Assembly (NCBI RefSeq): GCF_900167375.1
Contig: NZ_FUWY01000001.1
Coordinates: 62,001 to 126,000 of the forward strand
DNA: 64,000 nucleotides
Reading direction: 5' to 3'
Origin: Anaerorhabdus furcosa
GTDB lineage: Bacteria; Bacillota_I; Bacilli_A; Erysipelotrichales; Erysipelotrichaceae
Shown here: positions 8,303 through 16,956 of the stretch, piece by piece
Position numbering within the stretch: position 1 is the first letter of the stretch
How the letters are laid out: the number at the start of each line of letters is the position of its first letter
The notes under the pieces: generated by a model
The model's database searches: none
What the model was told of the DNA's origin: nothing
Seen by the model: the letters and a program-made list of their open reading frames with translations, nothing else
Made by a program: the position numbers and the translations under genes

Positions 8303-9529
8303 ATGACATTTACTAGAAAAGCAGCAGATTTAGTTCCTATAGAAGATACCGTCTTTGCAGTTGTTGATTTGGCAAACAAAGAAGCAAAGAAGATTGGCCC
8401 TGAAAATGTGGTTAATGCAACAATCGGTGCTTTATATGATGAAAATGGTGAATTAGTTGCATACAAGAGTGTATTCGATCATTACAATCAAATTTCAAAC
8501 AAAGCAAAAGCGAAATACGCTGCAAGCTTTGTAGGTAACGATTCTTATCGCCAACAGGTATATCAATGGGTAACACAAGGTGCAAACCTTGATTTAGCAC
8601 ACCGTGTTATTGCGACTCCAGGTGGTAGTGGTGCAGTAAGTATGACTTTTGCTAATATTTTGGATGCAAATGAAACAGTAATTCTTCCAAACATTGCATG
8701 GGGAAGTTATAAATTAATGGCTACACAAAATAATTTCAAGGTGCAAACGTATTCATTATTTGAAGAAGATCACTTCAATCTTGATTCATTCAAAGCAGTT
8801 TGTAGTGAAGTACTCAATCAACAAAAAAAATTACTAATCGTCATCAATGATCCATGTCACAACCCAACTGGATACTCAATGACAAGAAGTGAATGGGATC
8901 AAGTTATTGAATTCTTGAATAAATGTTCAGAGATTGGACCTGTTGTATTAATCGATGATATTGCATACATTGATTATGCATATGATATCCCACAATCACG
9001 TAAAGTCATGGAAGCTTTCAATCATATTTCTGACAATGTTCTTATTAGTATCGCATTTAGTTGTTCAAAGACATGTACATCTTATGGCTTACGTTGTGGT
9101 GCTGCAATTATTCTTGCTAAAAAAGAAGAAAGTGTTCGTGAAGTTGAAATCGTGTTTGAAAAACATGCACGTGCTGTTTGGAGTAATATACCAAATGCAG
9201 CAATGGATAATTTCACATGGGTTACAACTGATAATTACTTTAACTTCTTATCTGAGAAACAAGATTATATTGATTTACTTAAACAAAGAAGTTCCATTTT
9301 TATGGAAGAAGCAAATAAAGTTGGACTCGATGTATATCCATACAAAGAAGGATTTTTCGTAACAGTTAAATGTAAAGATAACAATCAACGTGACCAGCTT
9401 CATGAAAAATTGATTAAACATCACATCTTCACGGTAAAAGTAAATTTGGGAATAAGAGTTGCTATTTGCTCATGTAGTATTGAAAAAACAAAAGGTCTTG
9501 CCACCGCAATTAAAATGTTAGCTGATTAA
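8303..9529 (+). CDS. Class I/II PLP-dependent aminotransferase
   Basis: 409 residues of the fold-type I family. Visible landmarks are TPGGSGAVSMTFANIL (cofactor phosphate region), the NDPCHNPTGYSMT block with the Asn that contacts the PLP ring oxygen, DDIAYIDY for the Asp at the pyridine nitrogen, and SFSCSK-like SIAFSCSKTCTSYGLRCG with the Schiff-base lysine. The CHNPTG form resembles the aspartate/aromatic aminotransferase subgroup, so an aspartate or aromatic substrate is likely but not proven. The ATG at 8303 is preceded by GAGG; an upstream in-frame start lies inside the promoter. The gene stands alone and ends at a strong terminator. Confidence 0.85.
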   Translation: MTFTRKAADLVPIEDTVFAVVDLANKEAKKIGPENVVNATIGALYDENGELVAYKSVFDHYNQISNKAKAKYAASFVGNDSYRQQVYQWVTQGANLDLAHRVIATPGGSGAVSMTFANILDANETVILPNIAWGSYKLMATQNNFKVQTYSLFEEDHFNLDSFKAVCSEVLNQQKKLLIVINDPCHNPTGYSMTRSEWDQVIEFLNKCSEIGPVVLIDDIAYIDYAYDIPQSRKVMEAFNHISDNVLISIAFSCSKTCTSYGLRCGAAIILAKKEESVREVEIVFEKHARAVWSNIPNAAMDNFTWVTTDNYFNFLSEKQDYIDLLKQRSSIFMEEANKVGLDVYPYKEGFFVTVKCKDNNQRDQLHEKLIKHHIFTVKVNLGIRVAICSCSIEKTKGLATAIKMLAD

Positions 9530-9534
9530 ATAGT

Positions 9535-9560
9535 AAAGGGTAGAAAATTTTCTACCCTTT
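9535..9560 (+). terminator. Bidirectional terminator after the aminotransferase
   Basis: AAAGGGTAGAAAA pairs with TTTTCTACCCTTT (9535-9560), followed by T-rich sequence. The stop codon of the convergent PHP gene (9552-9554) lies inside the stem. Confidence 0.85.
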
Positions 9561-10529
9561 TAATTTAATACGATTACTCCAAGCGATATGACCTGTCTCA
9601 TCAACACATTCAACACGTCCAAATTCTTCATGTCCTCTTAATGGATAAGTAGCATGACAAATTGTTTCAGATTCACCAGCACGCACAGTACGTCCATCTC
9701 CTACACGGTTTCCAACAATAAAACGAATCTCCTTAACATTTGAACACTCAACATACAAACATCCCTCATCAACTCCAAAATCAAATAGTGAAGGTCCAGA
9801 AGATGAATAAAAATTCCCTTCCAATAGATTTTGAATAATTGATTCATGAGTAAGTGCTTCAGATCGAACCATAACATAACCACCACCTGAATCAGGTAAT
9901 GAAGGATTGTTATGATTATCATCCGTTGCGGTTGCAAACAAAGTTGCTCCTCTTCTTAATGACACATCCCAATGCAACGAATCAAATCCAGTATTACTCT
10001 CAAGTTCTGTTCCATAATTGTAAATCTCTAGACCCCAAATATTTTTTGTGTCAATGAATTCTACTTCATCAACTCTTGACCAAACAGGATGATTCATCAT
10101 CACAAACATGCCATAATCACGTAGTTGATCACACATTTCTTGTGCTACTTGCTTTCCATCCCACTTACCAATAAATTTTCTTGGAGTTAAATACTTTCCT
10201 TCGATCGGTACATTCCTTTTGTTATTTTGCATTTCTACTGTTCCAAGAAATCCATTTAAATGATGTGTCTTTAATGTGACTTTATCATCTTCACTTCTTA
10301 AACTTGCAGACAACTCCATTCCTGGAAGTGTTATAAATTGTTCATCATCTAATTCTTTACGATGATCATAATATAAATCATGATCGGTAAAACTAATAAA
10401 TTGGTAACCTAACTTCTTATAAAGTTCTTTTGCCTCTACTGGACTCAGGTTACCATCTGATAAGGTTGTGTGTGAATGTAGATTTCCCTTATACCATTGT
10501 CCAGTATTCTTAAATATACTTCTCTTCAT
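9552..10529 (-). CDS. CehA/McbA-family PHP-type metallohydrolase
   Basis: 325 residues. The N-terminal PHP signature GNLHSHTTLSDG (residues ~15-26), FISFTDHDLYYDH and PGMEL supply metal ligands; MNHPVWSRV and ATATDDNHN complete the site. The C-terminal ~80 residues form a beta-rich domain (YVECSNVKEIRFIVGN) seen in CehA/McbA proteins. Named members hydrolyse carbaryl or process microcin B17, but most are uncharacterised, so the substrate is unknown. It follows the HAD gene by 28 bases with no terminator between, so a threonine aldolase-HAD-PHP operon is likely. Confidence 0.82.
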   Translation of the reverse strand: MKRSIFKNTGQWYKGNLHSHTTLSDGNLSPVEAKELYKKLGYQFISFTDHDLYYDHRKELDDEQFITLPGMELSASLRSEDDKVTLKTHHLNGFLGTVEMQNNKRNVPIEGKYLTPRKFIGKWDGKQVAQEMCDQLRDYGMFVMMNHPVWSRVDEVEFIDTKNIWGLEIYNYGTELESNTGFDSLHWDVSLRRGATLFATATDDNHNNPSLPDSGGGYVMVRSEALTHESIIQNLLEGNFYSSSGPSLFDFGVDEGCLYVECSNVKEIRFIVGNRVGDGRTVRAGESETICHATYPLRGHEEFGRVECVDETGHIAWSNRIKLKG

Positions 10530-10557
10530 ACGTTGTCTTTCTACGAACTATGTCGAT

Positions 10558-11172
10558 TTAAGAAACAAATATTTCTATTATTTCACGCAAACTTGTCACA
10601 TGCTTATCCGCAAGATTTCCAATGTCTGTCATTTCAAAATCACGCTGCACCCAAATCGCATTCATCCCCAACTGCTTTGCAGGAAGAATATCATTATCAA
10701 TTCTATCACCAATCATTATCGCTTCATTGGATTCACATTTTGCATCGTGCAACGCTATTTCAAAAATCTTATGATCTGGTTTTTCTAACTGAACATCACT
10801 TGATGACACAATCACCTCAAAATAATCTGCTATCTTGAGTTTTATTAATCTCTCTTTTAATCCTGGCAATTGATTGGCTATAATTCCCAGTTTAACTTTC
10901 TTACTTAAGTTTTCTAAAACTTCGATTGTATCACAATATAATCTTTCTTTATCGCTTGACCATGGCTTTGTTTCTAATCCATAATACTTGCAAGCTTCCC
11001 TATAACCATGTTTTCCTAAGCGTGTATATTCATCGATTTTACTTACAAACTCATCATAAGAAATATCATGCTTTTCGATTGTTTTTTTGAATTGAGTTTC
11101 TAGTGCAAATGATTCATCCACTAGGGTAGAACCAATGTCAAAGAATACCCATTGTATTTGATTTATCTTCAT
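10558..11172 (-). CDS. HAD-superfamily hydrolase
   Basis: 204 residues. Motif I is FFDIGSTLVDE with the nucleophilic Asp, but the usual second Asp is Gly. Motif II lies in GIIANQ, motif III is the Lys of LEKPDHKIF, and motif IV is IGDRIDNDILPAKQLGM. The small helical cap is of the beta-phosphoglucomutase/haloacid type, so a phosphatase for a small phosphoester is most likely; lacking the second Asp could change the acid-base step. Its ATG overlaps the stop of the threonine aldolase gene as TAATG, which indicates translational coupling. Confidence 0.83.
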   Translation of the reverse strand: MKINQIQWVFFDIGSTLVDESFALETQFKKTIEKHDISYDEFVSKIDEYTRLGKHGYREACKYYGLETKPWSSDKERLYCDTIEVLENLSKKVKLGIIANQLPGLKERLIKLKIADYFEVIVSSSDVQLEKPDHKIFEIALHDAKCESNEAIMIGDRIDNDILPAKQLGMNAIWVQRDFEMTDIGNLADKHVTSLREIIEIFVS

Positions 11173-12227
11173 TACTTTTTATTTTTTAAACAAGATTTGA
11201 TTGTTTTAATCAACAAATCACAGTCTTTCTTTTCAATCCAATAATGTGTTACAACACGATATTCACAATCATTACTTGGATTAATAAGAAGATTATTTGT
11301 TTTGCAAAGTTCAACAAATTTCTTATCATTGAATTTCTTTTTATCAAATTTAAAGAATACCATGTTGATTTGAACTTTCTCAACATCAACACAGATGCCA
11401 TCAAGTTTAGCTAATTCACTTGCAATGTATTTCGCATTCGCATGATCTTCTTTCAATCTCTTCGTCATTTTCTTAAGTGCTACAAGTCCACATGCAGCCA
11501 TCATTCCAGCTTGACGTGTTCCTCCACCAATCATTTTTCTATGACGTCTTGCTCGTTCAATAAATTCCTTGTTTCCTACAATCACTGAGCCATATGGTGC
11601 CGCAAGCCCTTTTGACAAACAGAAAGTTACACTATCTGTATATTGTGCAATGTCCTTTACATCACATTTTAAAGATGTTGCTGCATTAAAAATACGTGCT
11701 CCATCAAGATGAACTTTTAGACCATATTTCTTAGCCATTTCATAATTTGCTTTCATGATATCTAGTGGTATGACTAAACCATTAGACAATGCATTTTCTA
11801 AACTAACTAACGTCGTTTTAGGTTCGTGAATATCATCTGGACGAATATTTTTTTCAATATCCTCTGGATAAATAAAATCATTTTCATGACAAATAACATG
11901 GGGCATTACTTGGCAAATTTGTGCTATACCAGCTTGTTCATGGACAATAATATGATTGTGCCAACCAGTAATAATCTCTTCCCCACGGTTGGTGTGAGCC
12001 CAAATCGATAATAAATTCCCCATTGTTCCACTACTTACAAAAAGTCCTGCTTCTTTACCTAACATTTTTGCTGCTAAATTTTCTAGTTCAATGACAGTTG
12101 GATCATCACCATAAACATCATCTCCAACCTTTGCATTCATCATTGCATTTCTCATTTCTTGAGTAGGAAATGTAACGGTGTCACTTCTAAAATCTACAGA
12201 TTTCATTCCATTCTTCTCTTTACGCAT
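11172..12227 (-). CDS. Low-specificity L-threonine aldolase (GntG/LtaE type)
   Basis: 351 residues, a PLP fold-type I enzyme that cleaves L-threonine or allo-threonine to glycine and acetaldehyde. Recognisable blocks are DFRSDTVTFPT near the N-terminus, DDVYGDDPTVIELE, FVSSGTMGNL for the cofactor phosphate, LDGARIFNA with the Asp that binds the pyridine nitrogen, and the lysine in FCLSKGLAAPYGS. GGGTRQAG follows, as usual. A GGAG site stands 7 bases before the ATG at 12227. It leads a probable operon with the HAD and PHP hydrolases; a common pathway is not obvious. Confidence 0.92.
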   Translation of the reverse strand: MRKEKNGMKSVDFRSDTVTFPTQEMRNAMMNAKVGDDVYGDDPTVIELENLAAKMLGKEAGLFVSSGTMGNLLSIWAHTNRGEEIITGWHNHIIVHEQAGIAQICQVMPHVICHENDFIYPEDIEKNIRPDDIHEPKTTLVSLENALSNGLVIPLDIMKANYEMAKKYGLKVHLDGARIFNAATSLKCDVKDIAQYTDSVTFCLSKGLAAPYGSVIVGNKEFIERARRHRKMIGGGTRQAGMMAACGLVALKKMTKRLKEDHANAKYIASELAKLDGICVDVEKVQINMVFFKFDKKKFNDKKFVELCKTNNLLINPSNDCEYRVVTHYWIEKKDCDLLIKTIKSCLKNKK

Positions 12228-12254
12228 TAGAATTCTCCTTTTCTTACTATTATA

Positions 12255-12278
12255 AAAGACAACCCGAAGATTGTCTTT
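12255..12278 (-). terminator. Terminator of nrdDG
   Basis: A 10-bp stem (12255-12264 with 12269-12278) capped by a UUCG tetraloop on the minus strand, followed by TTTTATAAT. The nrdG stop codon is within the stem. Confidence 0.8.
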
Positions 12279-12777
12279 AGTAAATTAAAGTTATTTCATG
12301 CTGATTTAGTGTTTTTTGTACATCAATGCATCTTTGATTGCTTGAACCTTTGAATTTTAATTCTAATGATTTAAGTTCTTGCTTGAATTTGCCATCGACA
12401 AGTACATCAATACACCCAAGAAATTTCATGGTGGCATCATCTTTTGCTTGTGTTAATTGTTCGAAGGTATACCCTGTATAACACCAAATATTTAAACCCA
12501 TTTCTTTACAAAACTGTGCAATTTTTAAACATGCTTCAGCTTGTTCCATAGGTTCTCCACCCGAAAAAGTAATACCTGTATGATAATCTAGTGATTTTAT
12601 CTCATTACATAATGCTGCAATATCTTTCTCTTCTCCATCCTCATAACTATGTGACTTTGGGTTATGACATCCAGCACAGTGATGTGGACATCCTTGAGTC
12701 CATACTACAAGTCGAAGTCCTGGGCCATCTACGATACTATCTGATTGCAATGGTGCTGCAAGTCTAATTTTGTCCAT
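12277..12777 (-). CDS. nrdG: Anaerobic ribonucleotide reductase activating protein
   Basis: About 166 residues, a radical-SAM enzyme that makes the glycyl radical on NrdD. The cluster motif is CPHHCAGC (CxxxCxxC) after SIVDGPGLRLVVWTQG, and the SAM-binding TFSGGEPM segment follows. The start is probably the ATG at 12777, inside the end of nrdD; the in-frame GTG at 12786 is the alternative. The 14-base overlap with nrdD implies translational coupling. It can act only in low oxygen, supporting an anaerobic lifestyle. Confidence 0.93.
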   Translation of the reverse strand: MDKIRLAAPLQSDSIVDGPGLRLVVWTQGCPHHCAGCHNPKSHSYEDGEEKDIAALCNEIKSLDYHTGITFSGGEPMEQAEACLKIAQFCKEMGLNIWCYTGYTFEQLTQAKDDATMKFLGCIDVLVDGKFKQELKSLELKFKGSSNQRCIDVQKTLNQHEITLIY

Positions 12778-15019
12778 GCTTAACACGGTCTTTTACTTCT
12801 TGTAGTTTAGCATTGTTAAAACGATCTAGCGTACCAACTAAATAACCAGTAATACGGCGAATTCTTTCAAATGGAATTTCTTCTTCTACGCGGTGACATT
12901 GTGGACATTCATCATTGATGATTCCATTATAGCCACAAACAGGATCACGATCTAAAGGATGATTAATAGCTCCATATCCAATATTCGTTTCTCTCATAAT
13001 TCGAACAATTTTTTCAAATGCATCTAAATTATTCGCCATATCCCCATCAACTTCAACATACGAGATATGTCCACCATTTGTATATTCGTGGTAAGGAGCT
13101 TCAATCTCAAGTTTGCGTTTGATGTTGATTGGATAATAAACAGGTACATGGAAAGAATTCGTATAGTAATCTCTTTCTGTAACATTTGGAATTGGACCAT
13201 AAACTTCATTATCGATTTTAATAAATCTTCCTGATAATCCTTCTGCTGGTGTAGCAATCAGCGAAAAATTCAATCCTGTTTCTTTACTAAATTCATCACA
13301 TAACTCACGCATTCTTTTTACAATTTGTAAACCTAACTCTTGTGATGCTTCACTCTCACCATGATGTTTACCAGTAAGGGCTACTAAACATTCTGCTAAA
13401 CCAATAAACCCAATTGTAAGCGTCCCTTGTTTAAGAACTGATTCAACTGAATCTTCCATATCCAATTGTTCAGAACCTTTCCAGTTGCCTTGTGCCATTA
13501 AGAAAGGAAAGTTCTTTACTTTCTTTTGACATTGAACTTTATATCGCTCAATTAATTGTCCCTTAACAAGTTCCATTTTATCTTCTAATTCATTAAAGAA
13601 ACCATCAATATCATCTCTACCCAAACCATGTTTAATTCCAAGTCTTGGTAAGTTAACTGAAGTGAAACTCAAATTACCTCTACCTACGACAACTTCATCA
13701 TTTGGACATGCTGAGTTTCCAATAACACGTGTTCTACATCCCATATAAGCAATTTCTGTCTCAGGTCTTCCTTCTTGATAGTATTGCTTATTAAATGGTG
13801 CATCAATAAACGCAAAGTTAGGAAACATTCTTTTTGATGAACAACGAATCGCAAGTTTAAATAAATCATAGTTAATATCTTCAGGATTATAATTAATTCC
13901 CTCTTTTACTTTGAAAATTAAAATTGGGAATATTGGTGTTTCGTGATTACCTAATCCACTCTCCATTGCAAGTAATAGATTACGCGTTACCATTCTTCCT
14001 GATTCACTGATGCATGTACCAAAGTTAATTGAACTAAATGGTACTTGAGCACCTGCGCGAGAATGCATTGTATTCAAATTATGAATTAAACCTTCCATCG
14101 CTTGGTAAGTTTCTCTCTCCGTTTTTTGAACAACTTTTTCAAAAATTTGCATTGCGTTCTCTACACCACACAAATCTTCTAACGCTTCTATTTTTTCATT
14201 AATTTGATGTAACTCTTCATCACTATACTTACTTGTAAAATCTTGATAGTCTATTAATACTTGATGATAATTTTTCTTGAATGAACAAAGTACACCCTTA
14301 GAAAGATAGTAATCAAATAAAGGTATTGCTTGGCCACCATGTTGATCATTTTGATTGGATTGAATTGCAATTGCTGTTAATGATGCATAGGAACCAATAC
14401 TCTTAGGCTCTCTTAAAAAACCATGACCTGTATTAAAGCCATCTTTAAATAATTGTTCCAAATTAATTTGAAGACAAGTTGTTGTTCCCATTGGATAGAA
14501 ATCCAAATCATGAATATGAATATCTCCAAAATCATGAGCATCCCCATATCGTTTATCCAAACAATATGCCGATGTATATGCTTTTGATAAAGTACTTCCA
14601 TACTTTAACATTAAACCCATGGCTGTATCGCCATTGATATTGGCATTTTCTCTTTTTTCATCAACTTCACTTGCTTCTTTTATTCCAAAGTTTTCTAATG
14701 TCTTCATCAACTTATGTTCTTTTGATGAGAAACATTCACGTGCCAATGTTCTTTTTTGACGATATTGTTTAAATCGTTTGTATTCCTCCACAAAATGATT
14801 CTCTACATAAGATTCTTCCACGATGTCTTGAATTCTTTCGATTTCTATTTTGTTAACATTTAAATCTTGAATTTTATTCATGACACTCTTACAAATTGTA
14901 TCAATACTGCCTTGAATATTATCTCTTTCTACAAATGCTTTTTCGATTGCTGTTTCAATTTTTTCGCGATTAAATTGAACGATCCTACCATCTCGCTTGA
15001 TTACTTCAATATTTTCCAT
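12764..15019 (-). CDS. nrdD: Anaerobic ribonucleoside-triphosphate reductase, large subunit
   Basis: 751 residues. An N-terminal ATP-cone (VIKRDGRIVQFNREKIE...) precedes the ten-stranded reductase barrel with the LEQLF and HNLNTMHSRAG regions. The glycyl radical sits at G725 in RRITGYLVGTLDRF. Three cysteines near 695, 705 and 708 belong to the C-terminal zinc region. The enzyme reduces ribonucleotides to deoxyribonucleotides without oxygen, using formate or thioredoxin-type reductant. It overlaps nrdG, its activase. An inverted repeat lies upstream (15043-15103). Confidence 0.95.
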   Translation of the reverse strand: MENIEVIKRDGRIVQFNREKIETAIEKAFVERDNIQGSIDTICKSVMNKIQDLNVNKIEIERIQDIVEESYVENHFVEEYKRFKQYRQKRTLARECFSSKEHKLMKTLENFGIKEASEVDEKRENANINGDTAMGLMLKYGSTLSKAYTSAYCLDKRYGDAHDFGDIHIHDLDFYPMGTTTCLQINLEQLFKDGFNTGHGFLREPKSIGSYASLTAIAIQSNQNDQHGGQAIPLFDYYLSKGVLCSFKKNYHQVLIDYQDFTSKYSDEELHQINEKIEALEDLCGVENAMQIFEKVVQKTERETYQAMEGLIHNLNTMHSRAGAQVPFSSINFGTCISESGRMVTRNLLLAMESGLGNHETPIFPILIFKVKEGINYNPEDINYDLFKLAIRCSSKRMFPNFAFIDAPFNKQYYQEGRPETEIAYMGCRTRVIGNSACPNDEVVVGRGNLSFTSVNLPRLGIKHGLGRDDIDGFFNELEDKMELVKGQLIERYKVQCQKKVKNFPFLMAQGNWKGSEQLDMEDSVESVLKQGTLTIGFIGLAECLVALTGKHHGESEASQELGLQIVKRMRELCDEFSKETGLNFSLIATPAEGLSGRFIKIDNEVYGPIPNVTERDYYTNSFHVPVYYPINIKRKLEIEAPYHEYTNGGHISYVEVDGDMANNLDAFEKIVRIMRETNIGYGAINHPLDRDPVCGYNGIINDECPQCHRVEEEIPFERIRRITGYLVGTLDRFNNAKLQEVKDRVKHGQN

Positions 15020-15042
15020 ATGTTATTCTTCCTTTTCCAAAA

Positions 15043-15103
15043 TATGAGAACCCTAGTTACACGTGATTAGTTTATTTCTCTTCATCCACAATCACTAGGT
15101 TAA
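15043..15103. promoter_or_regulatory. Two-tier inverted repeat upstream of nrdD
   Basis: On the minus strand CCTAGT followed by GATT is answered about 25 bases later by AATCAC and, after five bases, ACTAGG. It could be an operator or a leader RNA structure. It does not match the NrdR box form I know. Confidence 0.35.
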
Positions 15104-15126
15104 TTCTAAACTTGATTTGTATCTTT

Positions 15127-15555
15127 TTAATTAAAACTATCAACTAGATTAAATGTGAAATCATCACCATCTTTAATCATAGTTTCATCAATGCCTAAAC
15201 ACATTCCTTGTGATTTACATGTTTCATTATTTGTTGATTCATATAACCACCAAGGTCCAGATTCTTGTGGTCCTTGTTCAACATCACACAAAGATACAAT
15301 AAATCTTCCATAAGTACTGTCTTCTGTTTTCATTTTAAGTTCTTCTGCTTCAGCTAATGCATCACCTAATGTTTCTGCATCGGTATGAATTGTACCACTA
15401 TATAATTCTGCATCATTCACTTTATCCACAACTGTTATATTAATTGCTTTATCGCCTATTTGTGCTTCTTGTTTTGGCATTAATTGATTAAATCCAAATC
15501 CTGCTAATAAGATTACTGCTACTATACTTAATGCTATAATTATTTTCTTTTTCAT
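15127..15555 (-). CDS. Membrane-anchored DUF4430 protein of the B12 operon
   Basis: 142 residues. A single N-terminal hydrophobic helix (about residues 4-22) has no lipobox cysteine, so it is an anchor or uncleaved signal. The rest is a DUF4430-type domain: DAETLGDALAEAEELK, RFIVSLCDVEQG and GPWWLYESTNNE are the landmark segments. DUF4430 resembles the C-terminal domain of cobalamin carriers such as intrinsic factor and transcobalamin. It is the third gene behind a cobalamin riboswitch and starts one base after the S-component stop, so an outside-facing cobalamin capture role is a good inference. Confidence 0.78.
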   Translation of the reverse strand: MKKKIIIALSIVAVILLAGFGFNQLMPKQEAQIGDKAINITVVDKVNDAELYSGTIHTDAETLGDALAEAEELKMKTEDSTYGRFIVSLCDVEQGPQESGPWWLYESTNNETCKSQGMCLGIDETMIKDGDDFTFNLVDSFN

Positions 15556-15556
15556 T

Positions 15557-16051
15557 TTAATATTCCCCCTCGATTTTATTCAATACTTTTAAACATGGTT
15601 CAAAGATAAGTAAGCACATCAATGCACTGAGACATCCTTGTATTAAAGAAGTTTTTAATCCTAATAAAATATAGAATATTGTTACTTCTTTTGAAAATAA
15701 GATAAATGGCAAATCTAGTAATTGTCCAGTTGCAAATGATAATACACCACATACAAATACCATTAAACCTAATCTTTTTAATAATATTGGCTTTAAAGAT
15801 GAAACAATGAAACTATAGGTTGGATAAATCAAAACATACATCATTGTCCAAATGTTGATACCTTGGACAAGCATGTTTACCATACCGAAGATAAATGAAG
15901 CAAGAATTGCCTCATTTTTCCTAAATGCACAAGCAAACAAACACACAGTAAACGTAATTCCTTCCAAATACAATACTTGAGAAAATATTGTAAAGACAAC
16001 GCTTTGAATGCTTGCCATTATCGCTATTTTTGTCAGTGTTCTAACATTCAT
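15557..16051 (-). CDS. ECF transporter S-component, probably for cobalamin
   Basis: 164 residues with five or six transmembrane helices and the S-component pattern (LTKIAIMASIQSVVFTIFSQ at the start, FIFGMVNMLVQGINIWTMMYVLIYPTYSF in the middle given here as a region near residues 52-85). It would bind the vitamin and use an EcfAA'T module from elsewhere. The cobalamin riboswitch upstream and the neighbouring adenosyltransferase and DUF4430 genes point to B12 or a precursor, as with CbrT-type transporters. Its start overlaps the preceding gene by 11 bases. Confidence 0.8.
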   Translation of the reverse strand: MNVRTLTKIAIMASIQSVVFTIFSQVLYLEGITFTVCLFACAFRKNEAILASFIFGMVNMLVQGINIWTMMYVLIYPTYSFIVSSLKPILLKRLGLMVFVCGVLSFATGQLLDLPFILFSKEVTIFYILLGLKTSLIQGCLSALMCLLIFEPCLKVLNKIEGEY

Positions 16052-16541
16052 AACTTTTTGAAATGAATTGCATTTCTTCTACATTTTCATTTTTATTCTC
16101 AACTAAAGCCATTAATAAGAAAATATTTGATAGAAGATTGAAGAAGTCGTGGAGAATATATCTTTTTTCTCTATTTTCTTCTTGATCTATTTGATGGATT
16201 AATCGAATAATTGATTTTGTTTTACTCCGCAAGCAATGTAGATGGCATGCCCCAATTGATCCTTGTGGTAAAACAAAGTACTTACATGCTCCAACCTGTT
16301 TCAGTGTATCGTCATACAATTGATTAAGGTATTGAATGTCTTCTTCACTTATTGCGATTTTTGCACGCATAGAGCCATTTGCATGATAGACAAGTTCAAC
16401 TAACTTGCTCAAATCATGATGCTTTACATAATGCATTGCTAAACCAATTTGTGAAGCCAACTCATCCGTTGCTATTTCATAATCACATAGTGATGATGAT
16501 TCATAGAGAAACGAATAAGCACATGCACGTGTATCTTTCAT
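16041..16541 (-). CDS. ATP:cob(I)alamin adenosyltransferase-like protein
   Basis: 166 residues. TDELASQIGLAM, FVLPQGSIGACHLHCLRSKTK and FFNLLSNIFLLMALVEN correspond to the DELNSxIGLA, FILPGGS...LHxxRT and YLNRLSDLLFVLAR blocks of PduO-type adenosyltransferases. The N-terminal TGDxGxT loop of PduO is missing, so the protein may be closer to the EutT C-terminal half. It would convert imported cobalamin to adenosylcobalamin. The start is the ATG at 16541 after AAGGGGGTGA; a longer in-frame start at 16574 lies inside the riboswitch terminator. First gene of the B12 operon. Confidence 0.72.
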   Translation of the reverse strand: MKDTRACAYSFLYESSSLCDYEIATDELASQIGLAMHYVKHHDLSKLVELVYHANGSMRAKIAISEEDIQYLNQLYDDTLKQVGACKYFVLPQGSIGACHLHCLRSKTKSIIRLIHQIDQEENREKRYILHDFFNLLSNIFLLMALVENKNENVEEMQFISKSYEC

Positions 16542-16565
16542 TAATTCACCCCCTTCAACCAAATA

Positions 16566-16590
16566 AAAACTCATTCTTCGATGAATGAGT
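16566..16590 (-). terminator. Riboswitch-controlled terminator of the B12 operon
   Basis: ACTCATTC (16569-16576) pairs with GAATGAGT (16583-16590); minus-strand TTTTATTT follows. It lies between the cobalamin aptamer and the first gene, as expected for ligand-controlled premature termination. Confidence 0.82.
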
Positions 16591-16624
16591 GAATAAGTAC
16601 GTAATTAAACAAAAAATCTGTTTA

Positions 16625-16813
16625 AATCGCCGACATCTTTCACCCAGAAGAATCGTAAAATTTTGCAACAGGCAGGTCTACCGGCTTAGCATCATCCTTG
16701 ATTTTCCCTTCCCGTACGTTTGTACAGTGGTTATCGAAAATCTTGTCCGCATCACGGTTGCTGGGGCAGCTAGAGATTTACTCTATTCCCTATTAAGGTT
16801 ATTCACCATATTG
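16625..16813 (-). ncRNA. Cobalamin riboswitch
   Basis: On the minus strand the order of conserved blocks is AATAGGGAA (16786-16794), GCTGCCCCAGCAACCG (16754-16769), GATGCGGACAAG, GATGATGCTAAGCC, and the B12 box AAGCCGGTAGACCTGCC (about 16672-16688). This is the standard cobalamin aptamer arrangement. A terminator and a B12-related operon follow directly. Confidence 0.93.
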
Positions 16814-16818
16814 CTTTC

Positions 16819-16849
16819 TTATTATAGCATAGATTTTTCATAGTAAAAC
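16819..16849 (-). promoter_or_regulatory. Extended -10 promoter of the B12 operon
   Basis: TGCTATAAT on the minus strand (TATAAT at 16826-16821) forms an extended -10; the -35 region is weak. Transcription would begin just before the aptamer. Confidence 0.65.
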
Positions 16850-16859
16850 GGTTATGCCC

Positions 16860-16878
16860 AATGTAAATTTGTTACATT
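16860..16878. promoter_or_regulatory. Perfect inverted repeat upstream of the B12 promoter
   Basis: AATGTAA, five bases, TTACATT. It lies about 10 bases above the -35 region of the riboswitch promoter and after the oppF terminator. Its TTACAT half-site recurs upstream of oppA. A repressor or activator site is plausible; the protein is unknown. Confidence 0.45.
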
Positions 16879-16925
16879 TTGTAAAACCTATCATTACTAT
16901 TTTTTTCACAAGAAGAGCAAAATAA

Positions 16926-16948
16926 AACACCTGGAATAACCAAGTGTT
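16926..16948 (-). terminator. Terminator of the opp operon
   Basis: AACACCTGG (16926-16934) pairs with CCAAGTGTT (16940-16948), with one wobble; the minus-strand side runs into TTATTTT. Confidence 0.75.
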
Positions 16949-16956
16949 CTATTGTT

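Noticed and set aside
15020-15126. NrdR box upstream of nrdD
   Set aside because: The inverted repeat does not match the paired ACA...ATAT-type boxes and no second box at the usual spacing was found.
16542-16574. Longer start for the adenosyltransferase-like gene
   Set aside because: The codons lie in the riboswitch terminator; the ATG at 16541 has a strong AAGGGGGTGA site.
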